The position numbers were made by a program, and so were the translations under genes. The notes under the pieces are model-generated. The model was not told the DNA's origin. It did no database searches and was given only the letters and a program-made list of their open reading frames with translations. From NCBI GenBank assembly GCA_964545475.1, contig CAZJGG010000024.1, forward strand, positions 1 through 42,203: DNA of 42,203 nucleotides, read 5' to 3'. Positions 32,504 to 42,184 of this stretch are shown piece after piece (within the stretch, counting starts at the first letter, position 1; each line of letters starts with the position of its first letter). The DNA comes from CAZJGG01 sp964545475. Its GTDB lineage: Bacteria; Bacillota; Clostridia; Lachnospirales; JAISER01.

Positions 32504-35500
32504 TCACTCCTTTATAATTGAGTCTAGTATCTCTAAAGCGGAATCAAAATCGTAATCTTGTGTAAGCTTATACAGTTGCTTTAGCGCATCATTGTCTACG
32601 CCGTCCCATGTTTTCCTCTTCATTATATCAATAATCCTGGACGAAGCAATAGGGTCATACCCTTGCATCGCTTCCCTTAACTCTGTTATTAATTGTACAA
32701 ATTCTTCATAAAATCCGGCTTCAACAACTTCACTTTCTTTATCCAAAAGTGCGTTTTCAATTTTGTCTTTCATAAATATAATTAAATCTAACAAATCTTG
32801 ATACTGTTTTTTGTCTGGCTTATCGTCTCGAAGCCCCTGCTCAAACTGCTGTGTAAGCTTATAAATGTTATCAACAGCCAAATTACCGGAAACACCCTTA
32901 AGCCTGTGTACACTTGATTTTGCCATTTCAATATATTTTACAACCTCTGTGAAAGGTGGCAAAGCGTTTTCTAAATCTTTGGCAAATTCAATTAAAGAGC
33001 GTTTATATAATTCGGACTTGTTGCCAAAACGGGCAAGCCCTGTTGCAATGTCAACACCTTCAATATAAGGTATATTGTCAATCTCGTTTTTCCAGGCCTC
33101 ATCGTCCTCTTTTGCCCTTTTATCATCCGGCAGCCATTGAACTAAAATGTTGTGCAACTCCTCAAAGGAAATAGGCTTGGTAATATAACCATCCATGCCT
33201 GCATCGTAACACTTTTTAACAACTTCCGCCATAGCATCGGCTGTTAAGCTAACGATAGGAGCATTGCCGTATTTTTCGGGATTTTGCTTTATAGCAATTG
33301 TTGTTTCATAACCGTTTAATACAGGCATTTGCAAATCCATAAAAATCAAGTCAAATTTTTGTTTTTCAAGTGTTTCCAGCCCTATTTGTCCGTCATCGGC
33401 AAAAACGGCTTTAATTCCAAATTGATCCAGCATACCGTTGGCAACTTCTTGGTTAAGCTTATTATCTTCACAAACAAGAACGACAACATTCTTAAATTTA
33501 GTAAACTTTGTTACTTGAAATTTTTTCTTTTCTTTAAGTTTGCCTTCAGGGTCGAGCGCAACCGCAACTTTTCTAACAAACTCTGAAGGGATAAACGGCT
33601 TTTCAATAATATCGGAAAAACCGCTGTTTTTAATATCAACTCCAATAAGCTCTCTTTGGTAAGCTGTAACTAAAACTAATTTAGGGGCATATTCCATTGA
33701 CTGAATTTCCAATGATGTCTGAACACCGTTCATGCCACCTAAAACATAGTCCATAATTATTAAGTCGAACCTTATTCCTATTTCCATATATCTGTTAATC
33801 GCTGAAATTGCTTCTTCGCCAGAATTTACACAAGTAACAACTGCATTATTTTGAGTTAATATCTTCTCAATAATTTGCAGTGCAAATTTTTCGTCATCTA
33901 CAACGAGAATTCTTTTGCCTGTTAAAAGCGGGCTTGAACATAACACTCCGTAAGTCTCGTTATTATCAGTAAGCTTAAATGGAATTATCGTCTTTATTGT
34001 GGTGCCCTCATTAGGTTCGCTTTCAATATACAGTTCCCCGTTCATCAGCTCGCAAACCTGTTTTGAAATAGCCATGCCAAGACCAGTTCCAGAATATTTC
34101 TGTTGGGCCTCATTATAAATTTGTTTAAAAGGCATAAATATTTTTTGAAGCTGCTCTTTATCAATACCAATTCCTGTGTCTGTTACAGTAAATAGTATTT
34201 TTACTTCGCCTTCTTTAGTTTCCTTATCATCCAAAACTTCAACAGATAAAATAATATATCCTTTATCAGTATATTTTGCAGAATTATCCAAAAAGTTCTT
34301 TAGAATCTGCCAGAGTCGTACTTTATCTGCAAACAAATATCTCGGTATGTTGTTTGCAACATTTAGTAAAAGCTCTACCGGTTTACCCTCTAACCTAGGG
34401 GTAACAACCAGAAGGGCAGAATTTAATATTTCTTCTAACTCAAATTCCACAGGGAATAATTCCATTTTTTCCGCTTCAATTTTAGATAAATCCAAAATAT
34501 CATTAATAATTTGCAGCAAGCTTTTCGCCGCATTTGATATTTTTTTAAAAATATTAAATACTTCGTTGGTATGAGCTTTTCTTAGCTCAATATCTGTAAG
34601 GCCTATAATAGCGTTCATAGGTGTTCTTATTTCATGGCTCATGTTAACAAGGAATTTGCTTTTAAGCTCGTTTGCTTCCTTTTCTTTTTTGGCAGCGTTA
34701 ATAAACATTTGCGCTTGTTCACGCTCTTTAGTAATATCTTTTATTATGCACAAAGAAGCTAAACTGCCCTTATAATTGATTCTGCACCCAACAATTTCAG
34801 AATCAAAAATATTTCCGCAATTAGTAACAAGCTTGCAATCCTGTGAAGAAAATATTTTATTAGTAAGAAGCCCGTTATTAATTTTGTCAAGAATATCTTG
34901 GGAACTTCCTCCTTCAGCGTCTACAATATCAAAAATTGCATCTGGAGAGCAATTCAACGCTTGGCTATTGCTGTCATATTCAAAAAGTCTTAGATATGCA
35001 TTGTTAACATAGTCAATAGTATTATTTTCAAGGTTGTGCACTCTTACAGGGAAGGGGAGTGAATCAAGAAGAACCTGCATATCCTCGTGAGCCGTTTGCA
35101 GTTCGTCTCGTTGAAGTTCATTGCTTTCAATGTCAATTCCCCATAAAATAAATGCTTTTTCATGTTCATATTCAATTGATGAAAAATTGCAATGAAAGCG
35201 GTGTATTTCTCCGTTTATCATTTTATATCTTATTATTAAGTCTTTAACAGCTTTAAAGTTTTTAAGCTTTTCAAACAAATCTTCAAATTCGGAAATATCC
35301 GCATAAAAATCTTTAACGTCGCTTCCAATATCAACACCTAAGAAACTTTTCATATATTCATTTGTTTCAACGACAATATCATCAATTGTTAGCAAAAACG
35401 CAACAGGAGCTGTGTTTAATATTCTTTCCGTTCGCTCTTTAATCTCAATTATTGAGGCGTCTTTTATTAACATTTCCTCTGCAGTATGAAGATTTTTTTG

Positions 35501-37270
35501 CATTTCTATAAGCTTTTTATTTGTTCTGCTAGTTAGACGTAAGAATATCAAGAGACCAAATATTGTTAGAACGCTTAATACAATAATCGTTAATGCGGCT
35601 ATTGCAAATTTTCTGTCTGTTTCCCAAATAGTTAATGTTTTATTTAAAATTATGGCATCTTCAGGAATTTTGTGTTTTGGGATTTTATAATAATCTAGCT
35701 GTTTTTGGTCAAAAAACCACTTGTTTGCGCTGGAATCATGGGTAGTAACAGGAATATCCTTAACATCTGCGCCGGCTAATACTTTTTTAATTAAAGCATT
35801 AATTTCAAGACCATATTCTTTATAATCTACAGCTTTACCTCCAACGCCGCCATAACCGTTATTAGTAGAAAATAAATTAAAAATAGGCTTTTCACAATTA
35901 TTCTTTAAAAACTCCATCATCATATCCTGGGTATAATATAAACCATCGGAGTCAACAAAATAAGAGCCTACAAGCACTATTGAATTTTCCGGCAAATTTT
36001 TTAATTGTTGCTGGAGCATGGCAAAAGACATATTTTCACTATATGTTACCGGCGGAAGGTTTTCAACATCCGCAAGCTGCTGTTCAATGCGCTGCTTAGT
36101 AAGAACACCTTCTAAAGTATAGTCGTTTAAAACATAAATACTTTGGGTTTCCGGAAAAAAATCCAGCATTAACTCTACGGTTTCTTTAGCGGAAATATCT
36201 TTAACAATACCAGAGAAATAACCTTCAAACCCACTTATGTCGTCTATGCTAAAATTTGTAAGTTCAGATAAAATTACAGGGCTGTTATTAAAATAAAGGT
36301 AATAATAATCTTTAATGAAATTTAGTGCTTCATTACCGGATATAACGATAACCGGCGACTCTCTCGTCAAAAAGTCCTGTCTTAAAATATTGGATAGATA
36401 TTTATTTCTTTCCACAGAATTAGCAAACCTTTTAGAATCAAGCAACGCCTGAATAAATTCAACGTTTAAGTCATGCACGAAAGAGGCGTCAAGGGCTTCA
36501 TAAAGCTGGCGATCTCTTAAAATATCCTGATTATAAGATGAAATGTAAAGAATTGATTTTTTTTGGCTGAAATCTTGTGAAACACCTTTTAATATGTTAT
36601 CAAGCTTTCCGTTTGCCGTCATAATTGAAAGCTGCATTGTTAATAAGTTTACCAAATTAGCATATTTTTTGTTTAAATATGCGAAAGCCGGAACAGACTC
36701 AAGTGTTCCGCAAAAATAAATCTCGTTAGGAATAAGAAATTTTTCGTTTGTTTCGCTGCCATGAACGATGACATCTGTTTCACCTGTTAAAAGGCTATCA
36801 AATAGCTCTGGCACATTATCCTTATATAATATTTTGTTTACGCCTTTTGGCAATTTAGACTGAGTATAAGGTTTATCAGACAAAAGCCCTATGGTTTTTC
36901 CATTTAAGTCATCCCAGTTTGTTATAATTAAATTCTGGGTGGAATAGCAGTTAAAGTCATAATTACCAATAGCAATCGGCACTTTTACTAAATTTTCGTA
37001 AGTACTCTCAATATCCGGAGCAGGAGAAACAATACCATCCATTTCGTTGTTATTTGCTAGTTCATATGTAACAATAGTCTTATAACAGGAAAATGTAGTA
37101 TTATATCCTAACTCTTTAAATGCTGCATACAAAATACGGTCAGTTGAGATAGACCTATCATCTGATATAGCGAAATTAATAGTTTTTTCGCTGGTGGACA
37201 CCCTTGCAAATGCAAATACAGGGTTTAATAATAAAATTATTGCAAATAACAGAGAACCGACCTTTTTCAT
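32504..37270 (-). CDS. Hybrid sensor histidine kinase with two extracytoplasmic binding modules
   Basis: A very large protein of about 1588 residues. Order: signal peptide (about 1-25); a family 3 solute-binding-like module (about 28-240); a second periplasmic module resembling the ABC substrate-binding family PF04392 (about 245-540); a membrane helix (about 555-585); two PAS-like domains (about 610-850); a histidine kinase with MSHEIRTPMNAIIGL (phosphorylated His) and an ATPase domain with DTGIGI and GTGLGMAI; two receivers (DLIIMDYVLGGMNG and DLIFMDLQMPVLNG); and an Hpt domain with HRLKG. The start ATG 37270 has GGAGG 7 bases upstream. It passes phosphate to the HD-GYP regulator 4 bases downstream. 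Confidence 0.93.
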   Translation of the reverse strand: MKKVGSLLFAIILLLNPVFAFARVSTSEKTINFAISDDRSISTDRILYAAFKELGYNTTFSCYKTIVTYELANNNEMDGIVSPAPDIESTYENLVKVPIAIGNYDFNCYSTQNLIITNWDDLNGKTIGLLSDKPYTQSKLPKGVNKILYKDNVPELFDSLLTGETDVIVHGSETNEKFLIPNEIYFCGTLESVPAFAYLNKKYANLVNLLTMQLSIMTANGKLDNILKGVSQDFSQKKSILYISSYNQDILRDRQLYEALDASFVHDLNVEFIQALLDSKRFANSVERNKYLSNILRQDFLTRESPVIVISGNEALNFIKDYYYLYFNNSPVILSELTNFSIDDISGFEGYFSGIVKDISAKETVELMLDFFPETQSIYVLNDYTLEGVLTKQRIEQQLADVENLPPVTYSENMSFAMLQQQLKNLPENSIVLVGSYFVDSDGLYYTQDMMMEFLKNNCEKPIFNLFSTNNGYGGVGGKAVDYKEYGLEINALIKKVLAGADVKDIPVTTHDSSANKWFFDQKQLDYYKIPKHKIPEDAIILNKTLTIWETDRKFAIAALTIIVLSVLTIFGLLIFLRLTSRTNKKLIEMQKNLHTAEEMLIKDASIIEIKERTERILNTAPVAFLLTIDDIVVETNEYMKSFLGVDIGSDVKDFYADISEFEDLFEKLKNFKAVKDLIIRYKMINGEIHRFHCNFSSIEYEHEKAFILWGIDIESNELQRDELQTAHEDMQVLLDSLPFPVRVHNLENNTIDYVNNAYLRLFEYDSNSQALNCSPDAIFDIVDAEGGSSQDILDKINNGLLTNKIFSSQDCKLVTNCGNIFDSEIVGCRINYKGSLASLCIIKDITKEREQAQMFINAAKKEKEANELKSKFLVNMSHEIRTPMNAIIGLTDIELRKAHTNEVFNIFKKISNAAKSLLQIINDILDLSKIEAEKMELFPVEFELEEILNSALLVVTPRLEGKPVELLLNVANNIPRYLFADKVRLWQILKNFLDNSAKYTDKGYIILSVEVLDDKETKEGEVKILFTVTDTGIGIDKEQLQKIFMPFKQIYNEAQQKYSGTGLGMAISKQVCELMNGELYIESEPNEGTTIKTIIPFKLTDNNETYGVLCSSPLLTGKRILVVDDEKFALQIIEKILTQNNAVVTCVNSGEEAISAINRYMEIGIRFDLIIMDYVLGGMNGVQTSLEIQSMEYAPKLVLVTAYQRELIGVDIKNSGFSDIIEKPFIPSEFVRKVAVALDPEGKLKEKKKFQVTKFTKFKNVVVLVCEDNKLNQEVANGMLDQFGIKAVFADDGQIGLETLEKQKFDLIFMDLQMPVLNGYETTIAIKQNPEKYGNAPIVSLTADAMAEVVKKCYDAGMDGYITKPISFEELHNILVQWLPDDKRAKEDDEAWKNEIDNIPYIEGVDIATGLARFGNKSELYKRSLIEFAKDLENALPPFTEVVKYIEMAKSSVHRLKGVSGNLAVDNIYKLTQQFEQGLRDDKPDKKQYQDLLDLIIFMKDKIENALLDKESEVVEAGFYEEFVQLITELREAMQGYDPIASSRIIDIMKRKTWDGVDNDALKQLYKLTQDYDFDSALEILDSIIKE

Positions 37271-37300
37271 AATCAAACCTCCGTTCGGTTGATAACTATA

Positions 37301-37717
37301 TTAATTCTGGACTTGGGATACATAAAAATTACGAACTGTATCTGAGCGGATACTTTTTATAAAATCAGCATCTTTCTTTTCTAAATTATATATTAAAGCC
37401 ATACTAATTATGCTTTGCCGCCATTCTCCGTTTTTAATTAGATTTTCTGCACAAAGCCAGTTAAAAAAATCGTCATTGTTATTTGTGTAAATGTAAATAC
37501 GATAGGCTATATGTCGTATAAACTCAATATAGCCTAAATCGTAAACACCTTTTTGTATAATTCTGACAATACTATTCTCATCTAAAATGTTCCATTTCTC
37601 AAAAAAACAAGCAATATCTTCCGAACAATACCAATGATGTAAAGGGTTATCATGTTTTGTTTTTTCCCAAAGCAAATAAGCCGCCACTTTTGTTTTTTCA
37701 ATCAACGTTTCTTTCAT
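37301..37717 (-). CDS. Small protein of unknown function, weakly DUF2934-like
   Basis: The protein has 138 residues from ATG 37717 (GGAGG 8 bases upstream). Residues 12-40, with AAYLLWEKTKHDN and HHWYCSEDIA, recall the DUF2934 pattern (a short domain with Y-LWE and HW). The rest is helical and rich in aromatic residues. No signal peptide or membrane helix. It lies between the zinc-ribbon TPR gene and the hybrid kinase in the same operon, so it may be an accessory of that signalling system. Function unknown. Confidence 0.6.
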   Translation of the reverse strand: MKETLIEKTKVAAYLLWEKTKHDNPLHHWYCSEDIACFFEKWNILDENSIVRIIQKGVYDLGYIEFIRHIAYRIYIYTNNNDDFFNWLCAENLIKNGEWRQSIISMALIYNLEKKDADFIKSIRSDTVRNFYVSQVQN

Positions 37718-37734
37718 TGATAAGCCCTCCATTA

Positions 37735-39120
37735 TTACTGCTCTAAAGTAGATAGCTGATTAGTTGCCCTTGCTTTAAACTGAGAATTTGGAAAATCATT
37801 ATTTATCTTATCAAAATTAGCTTTTGCCGTTTCATTATCCCCCTCATTTTTTGCTATCATGCCTAAGTGGAATATAATTGAATCTTTGTAGGATGCATTG
37901 TCTGAGGCATATTTTTCTGCTTTCTCAAATATTGTTTTAGCATCTTCATATTCATTTAAATTATATTTGTTAACAGCGTCTTGATGAAGCTTTTGAGATG
38001 CGGCCGGATACGCTTGTAGCCTAAGTTCCTGAGCAACAGAAACAGAGCTTGCCGGTAAATTCGTTAAATCCAGGGCGAACAATATATCAGCGGCTTCTTC
38101 AAATTTTTCTTCATTAACAAGCTGTTGAGCATTTTCAATTTTTTGTAGCTTATCCTGCAAAGTTGTTGCTCTTGTATATTCAACGTTTTCTTGAATTAAT
38201 TTTTCATTTTCTGTTTGCAAAGCTAATAATCTTTTGTCTAACCTGTCTTTTTCATCTTTATATTCCGTTTCAGCAGTTTGAAGCCTTGCGTTTAGGTTTG
38301 TAATATCCGCATCTTTTTTTTCAATTGCCCCCGGCAATACTAAAATATAGAAAATAGCAAGAGAACACAAAACCCCGACAACAAAGGAAATAATTTCGTA
38401 AAGGGGAAATGTATGCCCAAAGCTTCCACTATCTTTAGGCAGTAAAGAAGTGAATTTTTTACCGTCAATAGGTGTGTTTTTTACACTCCTAATGGGCACA
38501 GGTCTTACTTTTGACGGAAAAAGCTCTTTGTAATATCTAATGGCAATTGGGTTGTTTATGTCTAGAGAAAGAACTTTTTCAGTAAGCTCCTGGGCCTTTT
38601 GTTTGTCTTTTTGTATTAAGTAACAAAGAGTAAGCAAATTTAAGGCATCAACAAATTCCGGGTTTATCTCAATAGCCTTTTTAAGCTGTATAATCGCCAT
38701 ATCATCGCTTTTTTGCCGTAAATAATCAAGTGCCATATTATACATTTTAACAGAATCGTTTAATATTTCTAGCTGGCGGCTTTCTTTTTGCAAAATTTGC
38801 ATGTAATTTAATGCAAGATTATTTTCACGCAAAAGTGAACCGCTAATAACCCATTGTTTTAAAGCGTCTCCGATTCTTCCCACAGCAAAATAAATAAGCC
38901 CAAGTAAGTTCCTGGCTATTGTATTGTTTTTATTAAAATCAATTGATTTTGTTAAACTTTCAATTGCTCCGGACAAATCATTTGCTTTTGCCTGAGAAAG
39001 CCCCTTGTTATAAAGTAAATCGGAAATATTTGTTGTTTTTGTAAATAATATTGGGTCTACGCCGCAATACGGGCACATTGCTTCATAACCCATTTCATAA
39101 CTGCAATTAGGACAATTCAC
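37735..39120 (-). CDS. Zinc-ribbon and TPR-repeat membrane protein
   Basis: The 461-residue protein starts with a zinc ribbon (MNCPNCSYEMGYEAMCPYCG, two CxxC pairs). Cytoplasmic TPR repeats follow (about 35-200; LSQAKANDLSGAIESLTKSI, YLRQKSDDMAIIQLKKAI). One membrane helix (about 243-265) leads to a coiled coil (about 275-330) and a second set of TPR-like repeats outside (about 335-455). Such proteins are scaffolds; no catalytic motif is present. The start is GTG behind GGGAG, inside the end of the 48-aa gene. It probably links an extracellular and a cytoplasmic partner, possibly the hybrid kinase. Confidence 0.8.
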   Translation of the reverse strand: MNCPNCSYEMGYEAMCPYCGVDPILFTKTTNISDLLYNKGLSQAKANDLSGAIESLTKSIDFNKNNTIARNLLGLIYFAVGRIGDALKQWVISGSLLRENNLALNYMQILQKESRQLEILNDSVKMYNMALDYLRQKSDDMAIIQLKKAIEINPEFVDALNLLTLCYLIQKDKQKAQELTEKVLSLDINNPIAIRYYKELFPSKVRPVPIRSVKNTPIDGKKFTSLLPKDSGSFGHTFPLYEIISFVVGVLCSLAIFYILVLPGAIEKKDADITNLNARLQTAETEYKDEKDRLDKRLLALQTENEKLIQENVEYTRATTLQDKLQKIENAQQLVNEEKFEEAADILFALDLTNLPASSVSVAQELRLQAYPAASQKLHQDAVNKYNLNEYEDAKTIFEKAEKYASDNASYKDSIIFHLGMIAKNEGDNETAKANFDKINNDFPNSQFKARATNQLSTLEQ

Positions 39121-39126
39121 AAAACA

Positions 39127-39273
39127 TTACTCCCTTTCAATGGAAATTTGTTTTGTGATGTATTGCAACAAATCCATCACATCTTTTATTTCATCAGTCT
39201 GGACGGCTCTTTCTACTTCATCCATGCCCATTATGGGTTTATATTTATTAATTTCTTCTTTAAAATCAATCAT
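39127..39273 (-). CDS. 48-residue conserved-looking small protein
   Basis: A short open frame beginning ATG with GGGAGG 5-6 bases upstream, encoding an acidic, mainly helical protein (starts MIDFKEEINKYKPIMGMDEV). It has no cysteines or hydrophobic segment. It starts an operon, with a promoter-like TATAAT upstream. Its end overlaps the ribosome-binding site of the TPR gene, which starts 6 bases after the stop, so translation is probably coupled. I recognise no homologue. A partner or regulator of the TPR protein is a reasonable guess. Confidence 0.6.
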   Translation of the reverse strand: MIDFKEEINKYKPIMGMDEVERAVQTDEIKDVMDLLQYITKQISIERE

Positions 39274-39324
39274 ATAAGCCTCCCTTTCCCGAATTATTCA
39301 AATTTAAACAAATAGCATGATAAT

Positions 39325-39355
39325 TCAGGTGCAAATATTTTAGATTCGCACCTGA
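39325..39355 (-). other. Small hairpin in the operon leader
   Basis: TCAGGTGC (39325-39332) pairs with GCACCTGA (39348-39355), with a 15-base loop. No T-run follows, so it is not a clear terminator. It lies between the promoter-like site and the 48-aa gene. Confidence 0.4.
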
Positions 39356-39371
39356 TACTAGTTTCAAATAT

Positions 39372-39401
39372 ATTATACACTTTTTAATACTCAAAATACA
39401 A
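39372..39401 (-). promoter_or_regulatory. Possible promoter of the signalling operon
   Basis: On the minus strand TTGTAT (39396-39401), 18 bases, TATAAT (39372-39377), just after the valS stop. The -10 box is perfect, the -35 weak. Confidence 0.45.
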
Positions 39402-39404
39402 TAG

Positions 39405-42044
39405 TTATTTATTTAATTGCTCTAACTGTTTAATTACATTTTGCAGCATTCCGTTATATTTTGTGCGTTTTTCTTTTTCTTCTTCAATAACTTTCTCCGG
39501 AGCTTTATTTACAAAACCTTCGTTTGAAAGCTTTTTATCAATACGCTCAACTTCTTTTATTAAATTTCCTTTTTCTCTTGTTAAACGTTCAATTTCTTTG
39601 TCAATATCAATCAGGTCTGCAAGAGGCATATAAGCCACTGCATTTTCAATAACAACAGGTACAGCGTCTTCGCCAATGCCTGTTTTGTCCATCTGCACGT
39701 CAAATTGGCTTCCGTAAGTGATAAGCCCCATAAAATCTTTGCTATTTTCAAATATACTTTTAATTTCATTATTTTGACATACAATGAAAACCTTAACTTT
39801 CCGAGACGGCGCAACGTTCATTTCTGTTCTGACAGCACGAATACCTTTAACTAATTCCTTAATTATAGAAACTTCCTTTTCTTCTTTATGGAAATTCAAG
39901 CTATCATCATATTCCGGCCAGCTGGAAACCATAATACTTTCCTCATCTGACTGAATAGAAGTAAATATTTCTTCAGTTATAAACGGCATATATGGGTGTA
40001 ATAGTTTAAGTGCAGTAATTAAAACCGTTTTAAGTGTCCAAAGTGCCGTTTCCCTTGTTGGGTCATTTATATTGTAAAGACGTGGTTTAACCATTTCAAT
40101 ATACCAGTCGCAATATTCGTCCCAAATAAAGTCGTGAATTTTAGAAACTGCAAGCCCAAGCTCGTAATTATCCATGTTTTCAGTAACATCACAAACAAGT
40201 GAGTTAACTTTAGACAATATCCATTTATCAGTTGGTGTTAGGTCATTTATACCTGCTTTTGGTTCGTCTTCCGGCAAATTCATTAAAACAAAACGTGAAG
40301 CGTTCCAAATTTTATTTAAGAAGTTACGGTTTGCTTCAACTCTTTCTGGGTAATATCTGGAATCGTTTCCGGGTGAATTGCCTGTAACGATTGTAAGTCT
40401 TAAAGCATCTGCACCGAAGTTTTCAATAAAATCAAGAGGGTCCACGCCGTTACCCAAGGATTTACTCATTTTGCGCCCTTGTGAGTCTCTAATAAGCCCA
40501 TGGATAAACACGTCTTTAAAAGGTAATTCTCCCATTTGTTCAATGCCGGAAAATACCATTCTAACAACCCAGAAAAATATTATATCGTAAGAAGTTACAA
40601 GCACGTCTGTGGGATAAAAGTGTTTTAATTCCTCTGTTTGGTCTGGCCACCCTAAAGTCGAAAACGGCCAAAGCGCAGAAGAAAACCAAGTATCAAGGGA
40701 ATCTTCGTCTTGGCTCAACTTTTCATAACCGCATTTTGGGCAATTACTAGGCATTTGCTTAGAAACAGTAACCTCACCGCATTTTCCGCAGTAAAACCCA
40801 GGGATTCTGTGCCCCCACCATAATTGCCTTGAAATACACCAATCATGTATATTTTCAAGCCAGTTTAAATATATTTTTCCGAATCTTTCCGGAACGAAGC
40901 GAAGCTTCCCTGTTTTATAAGCTTCTATGGCAGGTTTTGCTAAAGGTTCCATTTTAACAAACCACTGCTTTTTAAGAAGCGGTTCAACAACGCAGCTGCA
41001 ACGTTCGTGAATACCTACTGCATTTTTAATATCTTCAACTTTAACAAAAAGACCCAATTCTTTAAATTTTTCAACAATAAGCTTTCTTGCCTCAAATCTG
41101 TCAAGCCCAGCATACTCCCCGGCGTTTTCATTCATTGTGCCGTTGTCGTTCATAACATTAATTCTTGGCAAGTTATGTCTTACGCCAACTTCAAAGTCGT
41201 TCATATCATGGGCAGGCGTAATCTTAACAACACCTGTGCCGAAGTCCTTTTCAACATAAGAATCGGCAACAACAGGAATTTCACGGTTTACAATTGGAAC
41301 AACCGCAGTTTTGCCCACAAAGTTTGTATATCTTTCATCTTCTGGGTTTACGGCAATAGCAGTGTCTGCAAGAATTGTTTCCGGCCTTGTTGTAGCGAAG
41401 CATAAAAACTCGTTTGTTCCTTTAATAGGATATTTAAAATGATAAAATTTGCTGTCCGAATCCTGATGGCTTACTTCCGCATCAGAAATTGTTGTTAAGC
41501 ATTTCGGACACCAGTTTATAAGCTTTTCTCCTCGGTAAATAAGCCCCTTGTTATAAAGGCGTAGGAAAACTTCCAAAACTGCGTTTGATAAACCTTCGTC
41601 CATAGTAAAGCGGACTCTTTCCCAGTCGCAGGAAGAACCGAATTTTCTAAGCTGCAATAAAATTTGATTTCCGTATTTTTCTTTCCAGTCCCAAGCCCGT
41701 ACCATAAAGGCTTCACGCCCGATTTGCTTTTTGGTAAGTCCTTCTTCCGCCATTTTATCTACTATTTTAACTTCTGTAGAAATGCTTGCGTGGTCCGTTC
41801 CGGGTATCCATAAAGCATTAAACCCGGCCATTCTTTTCCATCTAATTAAAATATCTTGAAGGGTATTGTCAAAGGCATGGCCCATATGCAAATGGCCTGT
41901 AATGTTTGGCGGCGGCATAACTATGGTAAATGGTTTTTTACTTTTATCTATCTCTGTATGAAAGTATCCTTTTTCAAGCCATTTTTCATAAAGTCTATCT
42001 TCAACATCACGATGATTGTAGTTTTTGGCAAGTTCTTTTCTCAT
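39405..42044 (-). CDS. valS: Valyl-tRNA synthetase
   Basis: The 879-residue class I synthetase begins MRKELAKNYNHRDVEDRLYE. It has the HIGH-type motif PPPNITGHLHMGHAFDNTLQ, an editing domain with ATTRPETILADTAIAVNPED (read in two parts), the KMSKS motif GRKMSKSLGNGVDP, the anticodon-binding region and a C-terminal coiled coil (about 810-879). It charges tRNA-Val with valine. The zinc-site cysteines CPKC and CGKCGE are present. AGGAGG lies 6 bases before ATG. Its leader contains part of a multi-hairpin repeat, and no T-box is visible within the window. Confidence 0.97.
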   Translation of the reverse strand: MRKELAKNYNHRDVEDRLYEKWLEKGYFHTEIDKSKKPFTIVMPPPNITGHLHMGHAFDNTLQDILIRWKRMAGFNALWIPGTDHASISTEVKIVDKMAEEGLTKKQIGREAFMVRAWDWKEKYGNQILLQLRKFGSSCDWERVRFTMDEGLSNAVLEVFLRLYNKGLIYRGEKLINWCPKCLTTISDAEVSHQDSDSKFYHFKYPIKGTNEFLCFATTRPETILADTAIAVNPEDERYTNFVGKTAVVPIVNREIPVVADSYVEKDFGTGVVKITPAHDMNDFEVGVRHNLPRINVMNDNGTMNENAGEYAGLDRFEARKLIVEKFKELGLFVKVEDIKNAVGIHERCSCVVEPLLKKQWFVKMEPLAKPAIEAYKTGKLRFVPERFGKIYLNWLENIHDWCISRQLWWGHRIPGFYCGKCGEVTVSKQMPSNCPKCGYEKLSQDEDSLDTWFSSALWPFSTLGWPDQTEELKHFYPTDVLVTSYDIIFFWVVRMVFSGIEQMGELPFKDVFIHGLIRDSQGRKMSKSLGNGVDPLDFIENFGADALRLTIVTGNSPGNDSRYYPERVEANRNFLNKIWNASRFVLMNLPEDEPKAGINDLTPTDKWILSKVNSLVCDVTENMDNYELGLAVSKIHDFIWDEYCDWYIEMVKPRLYNINDPTRETALWTLKTVLITALKLLHPYMPFITEEIFTSIQSDEESIMVSSWPEYDDSLNFHKEEKEVSIIKELVKGIRAVRTEMNVAPSRKVKVFIVCQNNEIKSIFENSKDFMGLITYGSQFDVQMDKTGIGEDAVPVVIENAVAYMPLADLIDIDKEIERLTREKGNLIKEVERIDKKLSNEGFVNKAPEKVIEEEKEKRTKYNGMLQNVIKQLEQLNK

Positions 42045-42078
42045 GTGCTCCTCCTAAAAATACGCAGCCTATAAAATT

Positions 42079-42146
42079 ATGTGAAAATTGCTCCGAAATT
42101 TAAGCCTACTAAAGCGGCTTTTTTGACTTCGTTGAGCTCACATTAA
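42079..42146. repeat. Partial copy 2 of the multi-hairpin repeat, in the valS leader
   Basis: The DNA matches the right end of the 3889-4050 element in the same orientation: CTAAAGCGGCTTTT then TTGACTTCGTTGAGCTCACATTA here, against CTAAAGCGGCTTTT then CGACTTCGTCGAACTCACGTTA there. The left half is missing. It lies between the valS promoter and start codon, so it is transcribed antisense to its own reading direction within the leader. Confidence 0.7.
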
Positions 42147-42155
42147 AATATAAGA

Positions 42156-42184
42156 ATGATAGCATAATTTAGATATTTATGCAA
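42156..42184 (-). promoter_or_regulatory. Promoter of valS
   Basis: On the minus strand TTGCAT (42179-42184), 17 bases, TATCAT (42156-42161). The transcript would begin near 42149, giving a leader of about 105 bases that contains the repeat copy. Confidence 0.6.
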
